64,000 bases of DNA from Asterias rubens. Its lineage: Eukaryota > Echinodermata > Asteroidea > Forcipulatida > Asteriidae. The DNA lies in NCBI RefSeq assembly GCF_902459465.1, contig NC_047082.1:12088545-12152544 (forward strand). Direction: 5' to 3'. Positions 44,401-56,400 of this stretch are shown here, one piece after another; position 1 is the stretch's first letter, and every line of letters begins with the position of its first letter. The notes under the pieces are model-generated. The model was not told the DNA's origin, did no database searches, and saw only the letters and a list, made by a program, of their open reading frames with translations. Position numbers and translations under genes: made by a program.

Positions 44401-47400
44401 GTTTGTTATTTGATATAGAAGTTGTGGTACACAAAGTGTGGGCCTTGGACAACACTGTTTACCGAAAGGGTCAAATGGCTTTAAGTTATACTGCAATCAA
44501 CGCGCACCGGGCGCGCAGTGTTGGGCACCGCGCGCCATTGCCTGGGTGTACATGTGCTTAGTTTTGTGCACTAAGACATAGGGAAATCATGTTTATTTTC
44601 ACTCTTTATGGAAGTTACATGTTTTTCCTCATTGACTATCACAATTTCCTTAACAGGACATCTTGATATACCAATGTAGATCACTGACCACAAATATTTG
44701 CAACTAAATAGAAACCGAATCATCTTGAAAACGGTACTTGTCTTAGGTGATTAAGGGGTCAAAGACGCGGAAACTGCGTAATAGACGCTAAAATGCGTTA
44801 CATCGGCAGAGTATTTTTTTCAGAATTTCAGTATTTTACTCAGTGCTTATTTAAAAAAATTTATCAAGAATGTAGTAAACTGTCATATCATGCAGCCATG
44901 TCAGAGATATAGCATAGATTGTCGAGGAAGACATTAAATTTCCATAAAGGGAAACGCTTTTCTCGTGTCTTTGTGCCTAATTTTGTGCAAGCAAACTGAG
45001 CTTAAACTCACACAAATTCATAATATCATAATTTAGAAAAAGTTTTGTTTTCTTCTGTTAAAAAGCATTTATATTTATGTTACAAATAAAGTGGTTGAAA
45101 GTAAATGCTTTTCATCTTTCAGCGTGCCGTTAAAAACAAAAAACGCTTTCGGAAATAAAGTTTTTGTGGTTTTTCTTGTTATTATTTTCCAAAATTCCTT
45201 TAAATCCACACTTTTGTTTGACGCTATTATTAAAAGGGTTAATGTGAATGATTAAGAAAAAACAATGACCCTACCATCAAATACACTGATTGCGTTGTCA
45301 CCCCCACAATGTAGATTGCTGTTACCACCGCAAGCCATGCGGCAATCTGACCGACGTGCTCTCCCTAGCCGGTCATACGCCGTGTCGATACGGCCGCAGT
45401 AACACTCGTTGCCTCGCTCGACGCCAGAAAAGAAGTAGCCTTTACCAAAGCAGTGTATAATACACTGTAAAGCGTGGACAGATGGGCCACTCATTTTGTT
45501 AAACGGCAGTACCCTTAGTTCGGTGCTATCCACGAAACAGCCAAGGTAGCCCGGTACTATTAAAAAAATAAGTTTATATTATATTTAAATCACTTCAAGG
45601 CAAAGTATACCTGTGGTGTTTTAATCGTTCGATTGTTTTAAATCGTACACAAAAGAAAATGTAGTTGTAAACAATAAAATAAACTTGTGACAATCATTTA
45701 AAGGGAAGGCAAACGTTTTGTAATTACTCAAAACAAATATTAACTTAAAAACTGACTTTTTAACGAGCATTGGAGAGCTGTTGGTAGTATAAAACATTGT
45801 GGGAAACGACTCCCCCTGAAGTAACGTAGTTTTTGAGAAAGAGGAAATTTCTCACTAAAATAATAAAAGACTTCTATAGCTAAAAGTCTTTTATTCCTAT
45901 CTGAAAGCACACAAATTCGTCCAACAATGGTGTTTTTTCTTTCTTCATTTTCTCGCAACTTCGATGACCAATTGACCCCAAATTTTCACATGTTTGTTAT
46001 TTTGTGGTTATGATGGGATACACCAAGTGAGAACACTGGTCTTTGACAATTGTCAAACGTGTAGGCCTACAGTGCCTTTCAAGCACAAATTATACACCCA
46101 AAAAAGCTCCAACAGAAAGGGGGGGGGGTACGACGTGGACATAAGAAAAGGACAGACCAAATCGAGTTTGCCTGAATGACGATGAATCGAATGTCAGTCA
46201 ATCCAATCGGATAAACGTATGTAGGAGCGTTTTGGAAATAAGTAGTTACTTATTGGGTGCGTTCGTTTAGCTTCCTCAGGTCGACCCCGGTGGATGACGT
46301 TTTTTTTTCTTTCCCAGGACGAATGTGTGCAGATAATTACCCACGTTCGTCCTGAAAAAAAAACACCTCCACTCACCGGCGTCGACCCAGTGAAGCTAAA
46401 AGAACGCACCCTATATCTTACATTGGCACGTGACGCCTGCGTCTGCATCGTGTCCACAGTTATCTACGGTTAAAAATGCACACTCGTTCAGACGAGTCTC
46501 ATCTGGAAACAATTCACATAAACTTTCATCAACACCACAGTTTAGGAATTACGGGGATCGGGGGAATATATATTTTCAGCATAAAAACATACTTGGTAAC
46601 AGGCAACAGAGAGATGTTGATAGTATTACATAGTGTGGGAAAGGACTACTTCTGAAGTGACATAATCTTTGAGAAAGAGGTTAATTCTGGCTGGTAATTT
46701 CTGAACCTTCCAAAAATGTTTGAGGGTGTTTTTCCTTTCATCATTTTCTTAACTTTGATGACCAGATGAGCCTTTACTGGAAAACAAAATGGGAGACTTT
46801 GGAACGCTAGGTGGCAGCAGACTTACCAGGTAAACTTCCATTGTTTACGTAGTTCTCAGCATGCGCACATTGCCGAGAACAATGAATTTTACCTGGGAAG
46901 TCAGTTGCCACCAAGCGTCCCTAAAAGTCTCTAATTAACGTTGCTCGCATGACTTGGGTGATCGGTGATCTGTCCGTCCGATTCTGACTTCTCTTCAGTC
47001 GATTGGTTTCATCCATTAATTTAGGCACTGGACACTATTGGTGTTTGTCAAAGACCAGTATTCTAACTTGGTGTATCTCAACATAAGCACAATTAAATAA
47101 CAAACGTTTGAAAATTTGAGCTCAATTGGTCGTCGAAGTTTTTGCAACGAGATAATAATGAAAGAAAAAACACCCTTGCCACACTAAGTTGTGTGTTTTC
47201 AGATGCTTGATTTCGGGACCTCAACATCTAATTCTGAGGTCTTGAAATAAAATTTGTGGAAAATTACTTCTTTCTCGAAAACTACGTTACTTCAGAGGGA
47301 GCCGTTTCTCACAATGTTTTATACTATCAACAGCTCTCAATTGCTTGTTACCAAGTGACACTATTGGTAATTACTCAAAATAATTTTTGCATAAAACTTT

Positions 47401-50400
47401 ACTTGCTGACGAGTAACGGGGGAGATGTTGATAGTATAAAACATTGTGAGAAACGGCTCCCTCTGATGAAGTAGTAATTTTCCACGAATTTGATTTCGAG
47501 ACCTCATATTTAGAAATTTGAGGTCTCGAAATCAACCATCTAAAAGCACACAACTTCGTATGACAAGGGTGTTTTTTTCTTTCATTATTATCTCGCACCT
47601 TCGACGACCAATTGAGCTCCAACTTTCACAGGTTCGTTATTTATGCATATATGTTGAGATACACCAAGTGAGAAGACTGGTCTTTGACATTTTACCAATA
47701 GTGTCCAGTGTCTTTAATCCAAATAAATAAGTTACTATAGGTTTTCTCGGTCGCGAATGCTACTGAAAAGGGTCACTCGATTTCGTTTTATGATCAGTCA
47801 AATGTAATGTTGCGTCATTCGATTTAACAAAATGATCAATCAATTTAACAATTCATCAAAGCAGCATGTAAATTCACAGTCGCTTCTTGAGGCGTGTGTG
47901 TCACGAAAAAGAATGACGATATACTAAATATACGCTAAATTGAACAGAGTGCTAAAGGAATTCGACTCGATCCAAAACGAAATTGAATGGCCGAATTGTG
48001 AATTTGAAACGCAGTAACAACTGGAGAGTCAAAACAGCTTTAATTTGAACGCAGGAAGTGAATTTTGACCGCTCATTTGCCGAATTCGACCGAGAAAACC
48101 TATATTAAAAAGAGTTAGCGACACTTGTATGATCAAGAATGGAAAAGGTGTTATGCCTGACTTGTCACGAACAAACCTCCAGTACATTCAACATTATCAA
48201 GTAAGATTTCTCCGGTTCCTTCACCAAAGAATGCTCCACTGTGTGCTGTGATGTAATCTTTGTAACCAAGTTGTCTGCACACAACATTAGCATCTGGCTG
48301 TCGCCAATAATCGTCACAAACTGTTCCCCATTCGCCGTTGATAGCCATTACCTCCACCCTACCCATGTTTGGGTAGTCGCCGTTAACCAATCGAACGTCT
48401 ATGAACAGTAATATTTTGCATTGATTAATTGTGAGAAAAAAATCTGTGGTCCTGTTGGAAGGAATGTTGAATTGAATAGTTTTTATATAATTATTTAATT
48501 TTGTTTATGCAACATATGAGAGAATGCCTAAGGCGGAACGGCCACTCCACAGTGAAGATCACACTAAATTAATTTAAATTTGGGACATCGATCCAAATAA
48601 TTTTCCGCCAGAGGTACGTTGCCACATACCACTGGGGATGAGAATGGTCGCCACTCTAAAACCTTAAAGGCATTGGACACTTTCGGTAAACAGTATTGTC
48701 CAAAGGCCCACACTTCGTGTATCACATTTTATATACTATAAAATAACAAACCTGTGGAAATTTAGGTTCAATCGGTCATCGGAGTCGGGAGAAATTAACG
48801 GGAAAACCCACCCTTGTTTCTGCACGTTTCGCCGTGTCATGACATGTGTTTAAAATGAATCCGTAATTCTCGACATCGAGAATTAATAATATTGTTTAAT
48901 GTTTGCTCAAAAAGTAAAGCATATCATGGAATATTATTTCAAGAGAAGTCTTTCACCATTACCTTCTGTTAACCCTGTGAGTTATTTGTAAATCAGTGAA
49001 CTTTTTTTTTCTGTTCAGAAAGTGTCCAATGGCTTTAAGAGTCAGATGGATGCAGGCATGTGCTGCATCATCAACTTGAGCCTGGCTGGTAGTAAGAGCA
49101 GAATGCTACATTTCCATTTTTAAAACGAAGCAATGGTAAAGTGGCTTGCTCAAGGGCACAAGTGCCATGACTAGTCGAAACCATACTCTGATGCTCACAA
49201 CCCTACTCTCTAAATGCAAAAGAGTGAAAAGGCACTCTTTGAAGAGCCATATGAGGGACAACTCTTTTCGAGTGGTCTTCCACTCTTTCAGATTGAAGTT
49301 TGCATCTTTTTGATGGATTTTTCACTCTGAAAAGAAGTGAAACCCCTCTAAAAGAGTGAAATAACCACCACACTAAAAGAGCCATGTGAGGGGCAACTCG
49401 AAATGTAAAGAGTGGTGTTTTTAACTTTTACATTTAGAGAGTAGTGATTGGGTTCTTGAACTAGATATTAGTTTTCAATAAACCAGTTCAACAAAGCTGT
49501 TAAAATGACACTTCTTTCTGGCCTTTTCTTCATAAACATCAGGTCTTTGAGATTTCAGACCAAAAAGTGATCAAACAATAATGGAAAATAAATTCCTTAG
49601 AATCTAAAAACGAAGTTGAAAATGGTTTACCAGGTTGTGTCACGTCTACATTGTTGATTTTTAGAATATCACATTTCCAGCCAATAATGGAGGCAGTAGA
49701 GAGTCGCATAGATACAAAAGGACAAAAAATACAGAACAATGTCAGTAAACTCAAGAAAATAAAATAAGCGGGGCCTACATCATTTTAAATATTTTGTTGG
49801 TACATTTTCAAAACTGCCAATGTGGCAGGAGATTCTGTTTACACGAAATATTTGTGCCACCCCTTATCCCCCAGGGTATAGTTTCTGGACATTTCACCTG
49901 ATGGCGCCCTCTTTTGACTCAACTTTCGTCAGCCTTGTATAAAAACAAAACAGTACGTGGGTGGATTTCACAAAGAGTTAAAGGCAGTGGACACTATTGG
50001 TAATTGTCAAAATCCAGTCATCTCACTTGGTGCATCTCAACATATGCATAAAATAACAAACCTGTGATAATTTGAGCTAGATTGGTCGTCGGAGTTGCGA
50101 GATAACTATGAAAGAAAAAACACCCTTGTAACACAAAGTTGTGTGCTTTCAGATGCTTGATTTCGAGACCTCAAATTCTAAACTTGAGGTCTCGAAATCA
50201 AATTCGTGGAAAATTACTTCTTTCTCGAAAACTACGTCACTTCAGAGGAAGTCGTTTCTCACAATGTTTTATAACACCAACCTCTCACCATTACTCGTTA
50301 CCAAGTAAGGTTTTATGCTGATAATTATTTTGAGTAATTACCAATAGTGTCCACTGCCTTTAAGAGTAGTCTTATTTCGAGTTAAGACAAGTTACTCGTC

Positions 50401-53400
50401 CTAACTTAGGACTAGCCACACGTATTGTATATCTCCTAACTCTTTGTGAAATCGATGCCTGGTCATTAATTGTTGGTTTTTTTACACCAGGACGAATCCT
50501 TATGCGCCATTGTGTTTGAAAAATTGCATTAACATGCAATTTTTCACAAGTTAAGGAAGATCTCTCCGGCGGTATACAGATTGTTACAAAACAAAAAACT
50601 AAGAAGAACTTTTAGTGCACTGATAAAGTAATCCCTGTGTCATTGTTGGTTCAATGTCGTCTAGTGGGTCTCTCAATTCTTATTCGGTTTCAATTCAGAG
50701 TGATTATTTTGAGCAGAACTTAGGGGAAGAAGTAGAAGGAAAAAGGTCGCAAAGGGACCACTACGTGACTCAAACCATGGAGGAAGGAAAAGGAGCTCGA
50801 ACGACCCGCAAAACCGCAGAGTAACAAAAAAATACTGTGACAATGCCTCTGTCTGGCCAGTGGAAAAAGATAGGAGACCTCCAGCTGGACGGCCAATTAA
50901 CTAGTAGGATTAAATCTCTTTGTACAGAACGTGTGGTAGCGCCAGTCTGCGCTCTTGCATGCGTGAAAAGTTGAATCATTGGAGACAGGAATTGTGAATA
51001 TACACGTTTTCATTTACCGTTTGTGGTGTTTCACGGAAACCTCATGGCATATTTTTACATTTTTTGTGACCTTCCGGTCACTAGCAGTGGTTCAAAATTT
51101 GGGTGTTAGCACACAAGGGTGGTTGGTATTCAATTGTGTTTTTCGATTTGGTGAGCACAAGTGTACACAATTTTTATCAGGTCTCAAAAAAGTTGTTTTT
51201 CTGTATTATATCCATACGACATACGACACCATAGTTGAGTGAAGAACCAAGTGCGCACGCGCAAACTCACATACGACAGGTCGCCCATTGTCTGTGTAAG
51301 GTATGTGGGTGATTACGAGGTGTCGTTAAACGGTTGCGGTACCACGGGTTCCTCTTTTGAAGTCCCTTCGTTGGAGCTCCTTCTCTTCCTTCCTCCATGC
51401 TCAAACCCACATTCTGTGAATAACTTAACAGAATAACTGTGAACTTGAGCCCACCGCCGTAAAGAGCTTGGCCAAGACACCACAAATACCCGGTTCAACT
51501 CTTCTACTTTTCGTCTCTTTTTCCCCCAGCTATATTTACTTACCCCCCCCCCCCCCCTCTCCCACCCTCTCTCTCTCCCTCACTCCTTCTTACCTGGACA
51601 TTTAGGTATATCTGGAATCCATTTAACTTCCCCAGCTTCCTGGGAGCATTGCAGCCTGACTTGTCCAAACCCAACTTGACAAGAGATATTAACGACTGAT
51701 GCGAAGATAAACGAGACACCACCTTCCACCCTAGAATTCGGTGTCCTCGGATCAGAACAAAATGTTTTCCTCACTTTTATCAAAATCAAAAGAATATTTC
51801 AAGGTATTATACACAACTTTCTCCAGAAGACGATCAGAGCATACTAATCGAAACATCGAGTTGAAACCAACGGTTCTTTTCAGAACCACCCCAACTCATG
51901 GTGTTACCGCAAACCTTTCCATATATTATACATTAACAAACAAATTTTATTTTATTTTATAGACGCTATAGTCTGAAAGTTAACTGATTACGAAGTTTAT
52001 ACTTCTCGAGAGACATTCGATATACCGATGTTCAGCGCATTGACAATTTAAAAGGAACACGTTGCCTTGGATCGGTCGAGTTGGTATTTGAAAAGCGTTT
52101 GTAACCTTTTGCTATATAATGCATATGATTGGAAAGACGTTTAAAAGTAGAATACAATGATCCACACAAACATGCATCGAAATTGCGTGGTTTTCCTTTT
52201 ACCTCGTCGACTAACACGGTCGGCCATTTATGGGAGTCAAAATGTTGACTCCCATAAATGGCCGACCGTGTTAGTTCGCAAAGCAAAAGGAAAACCACGC
52301 AATTTCGAGGCATATTTGTGTGGATCATTGTATTGTACTTTTAAAACATCTTTCCAATTATGTGCATTTCATAACAAACGGTTACAAAAACTTTTTATAA
52401 ACCAACTCGTCCGATCCAAGGCAACGTGTTCCTTTAAGGTTTTAATTTCCCAAGGTCAGCGAGTCTCAGGGTAAATTGACATTGTAGGCCTACTTTTAGT
52501 ACGGGTAGCTAAACTAGGCGATAAACTAAATCGTTACTCTTAAAGCCATTGGACACTTTCGGTAAATAGTATTGTCCAAGGCCCACACTTCGTGTATCAC
52601 AACTTCTATATCAAATAACAAACCTGTGAAAATTTAGGCTCAATCGGTCGTCGGAGTCTGGAGAAAATAACGGGAAAACCCACCCGTGTATCCACGCGTT
52701 TCGCCGTGTCATGACATGTGTTCAAAACAAATCCGTAATTCTCGCTAACGAGAATTGATATTGTTTTACTGTTTTCTCAAAAAGTAAAGCATTTCATGGA
52801 ATAATATTTTAAGGGAAGTCTTTCACCACTACCTTCTGTAAACCCTGTAAGTTATTTGTAAATCTGTGAACTTTTTTTTTCTGTACCGAAAGGGTCCAAT
52901 GGCTTTAAGAAAAGGGGAATTTTGATTGATTGATTGATTGATATCAATCAACGACAATCACTTTACATGTTTATACTGTTAAGAGAATCGAATCATGTGA
53001 CAGTTACTGTGTCAACTGGCTGTGTCCACATCGTGATTCTTAAAAAGGCTTAACGACTTCATTATTAGGTGCGCCTTGAGCACCCCATTTTGGTCGTTTT
53101 TGGCGCCCTATAAATATTCTTTATTATTGTTATTATAAGTGTGCAAAACTTCATTTAAGCAAATGCATAAAACCTGATATAAGTATGCCCTCTATGTGAT
53201 TGCAGGCCTGAAACGCGACTATAATGTGTGCGAAACGTAACCTCAAGTACGAACCGGGCATGTGACGGTTGGTATTATAGTGACTTATCAAAGTTCTAAA
53301 AACGTTTACAACTTCTACGAACAATTGAGTGTAAATTTACACAGGTTTGTTATGTTGTGCATATGTTGAGAGAAGACTGGTCTTTGACAATTACCGAAGG

Positions 53401-56400
53401 GTGTCATGTGTCTTTAAAAGCTGTGGACACTATTGGTAATTGTCACATACCAGTCTTCTCACTTGGTGTATCTCAACATATGCATAAAATAACAAACCTG
53501 TGTAAATTTGAGCTCAATTGGTCGTCGAAGTTGCGGGATAATAATGGAAGAAAAAACACCCTTGTCACACGAGGTTGTGTGCTTTCGGATGCTTGATTGA
53601 GGGACCTCAAATTCTAAATCTGAGGTCTCGAAATCAAATTAGTGGAACATTACTCCTTTCTAAAAAACTACATTACTTCAGAGGCGTTTCTCACAATGTG
53701 TTATACTATCAGCAGCTCCCCATTACTCGTTACCAAGTTAGATTTTATGCTAATAATTATTTTAAGTAATTACCAATAGTGTCCAATGCCTTTAATGGAG
53801 CCCGGGAGATTTAAAAAAAGCTTACCATCAAATACTCCGACGAGTCGATCCCCTCCACAGAGTTGATTGCTGTCTCCATTACATGGATAACTGCATTTTG
53901 AATCAGCGACCTTTCCTTGTAAGTCATACATGGTATCACTACCTCCACAGTAGCAATAAGATCCGTATTGAAGTCCAGCGAAGACATACCCTTCCTCGTA
54001 ACAGAGCTTGATACAGCGTAAAGCGTGCACTTCATTGCCTTGTTCTTTGAAGGGTGGAAATAGGTAGCTTTTTCGCGCGTGGTTGAAGCACCCCAGATAT
54101 CCTGGTACTAGAAACAGATTGATATTATGGTATTATCATTGGATGTATCATAATTGTTCTTAGTTGGTTATTAAAATGCAAACTGACCTTATGTTTATTT
54201 CCCTTTGATTTTTTTTAAAGCCTTGCTCCATTACGGCATACCGGTTTTAAGTATAAAATCTGCTTCCTTTGACACCATTGTTCACTGTGACGTTTTTGAG
54301 AGTGTTTTTTCGTAAACCTAGTGTTTAATACATAGAAACACGTACCTTTTTAGCTTTATTTTAGTGGAAATTCAAGTAAATCAAAAATCCGTCACCAATG
54401 GTCCTAGATTGCACCGCAGAGCAATTAGAATGCACATTTTTCCGTCCCGCTTAAGGGCCCCGGACCCTACCCCGTAAAGGTTTTGTGATCAACAGCAAAA
54501 CTTAAAGTACAACCCACTTTTCCCACCTCGATTACTAGAAGTGGAAATATTTCAAAGATTTGTCCCCCCTTCCATTTTGATCTGGACCTGCATGCTATTG
54601 GTATCATGGGACATCAGAACGCACACTCCAAGACAAATCAAAGAGAACAACTGTTTTATTACTGTCAAGTATTTATTGTTGGCTGCTAGGTGACGTCATA
54701 GCCCGCACCTGGTGCCATTTTTAACTCGTGTTTACATGTCAGTAACACGGAATGTTGTTCAGCTCACAATCCATGCTTTGAAGTTCAGTATTACAAATAA
54801 AATCGAGTCTTCTATGTAGTTATGCAAACGAGGAGTATAGTCTACTACACTCACATTGGCATATGACACTAACATCATCTTCATGTTCACAGTCGTGTGT
54901 GTTATCGAATTTACAATCTTCGAGGCCAGTTTCATCTGTGGGAAAGTCGAGACGGGATAAATCAATCAAAATTTGCGGAAAACGTTTAGTATACACTCAA
55001 AATTACCCCGAATATGTGTCAAAATGACCCCCAAACAGAATGTGAGTTGAATTTCCATTAAAAACGAACCACAGTTAGCACATGAACCTTGGTCAGGCAG
55101 CCTTAGACGCGGACTTCAGGTCAGGATCCGACTGGACAGCTTTTAGAGCGTGTGTGTACGTTATAGCTTTGATCTCTCTATAAATATGATCTTAATGCAA
55201 TCGCGAAACATTATTCGCTAAACTGTAATCGCTAAACAACATCGGTAGACAGTATTGTCCAAAGGCCCACACTTCGTGTATCACAACTTATATATAAAAT
55301 AACAAACCTGAGAAAATTTAGGCTCAATCGGTCATCGGAGTCGGGAGAAAATAACGGGAAAACCCACTCTTGTTTCCGCACGTTTCGCCGTGTCATGACA
55401 TGTGTTTAAAATAAATCCGTATTTCTCGCTATCGAGAATTGATAATTGTTTTGATGTTTTCTCAAAAAATAAAGCATTTAATGGAATAATATTTCAAAAG
55501 TCTTTCACCATTACCTTCTGTTAACCCTGTAAGTTATTTGTAAATCAAACATCAAAGCAAAGCACCATGACAGAATGAATAGGAAACAATCAACTGGCAA
55601 AAAGAGTGTTTCAAACTCGAGAATTGATAATTGTTTTAATGTTTTCTCAAAAAGATCTTGATATTCTTATACTAATCACTTCATCACATAGCCCCTTGAT
55701 TCACCATGTATACCAAGCAATTATATGTCTCTAACGAATAATTTAAATGACACCTACTTCCAATGCATGCCACTTCATTGAGCCAGATATCTCCAGCCCC
55801 TGTTCCCTGTCCAAGTGCCCGAATGACACCGCTGTATCCAAGCTGTCTGCATACCACTTCAGCATCTTCGTTCCACCAATTATCGTCGCAAACCGTTCCC
55901 CATTCAGTGGATGAGTTTAACAATACTTCCACCCTTCCTTGGTTTGGATGGCCACCATTCACTAATCTGACGTCTGATTGGGATAACGAATGTCAGCAGG
56001 GTCCATATTATAACTATTATTATTTATTTATTTTACAAAAAAAGGAAATGTTCAAAAGTAAATAATAACAGCACAAACGAAATAGAACAGCTTGGTGGTT
56101 AAATTGGCTGCTCTTTTTCCGAAATTGAACGAGAAAACCTATGATAAATCAATACAAAATAACGTGAAAGCAAACACGAGAAATACACATAGGCCTATGA
56201 CAGGGCCAATACAATATTAACACAACTAACCGAGGACGAATAAAAATGCAAAAACCAAACTCGAAAGTAACGGCTATGTGTTTTAGTGACTGCAAAAAGT
56301 GGAATTAACCACTATTAACCGCAGGTATGCAGCCTCGCACAGTGACAGGACGCAACAGAAAGGCCGGTTAGCACAAACATAATTTGTAAAACTGGGTTAT

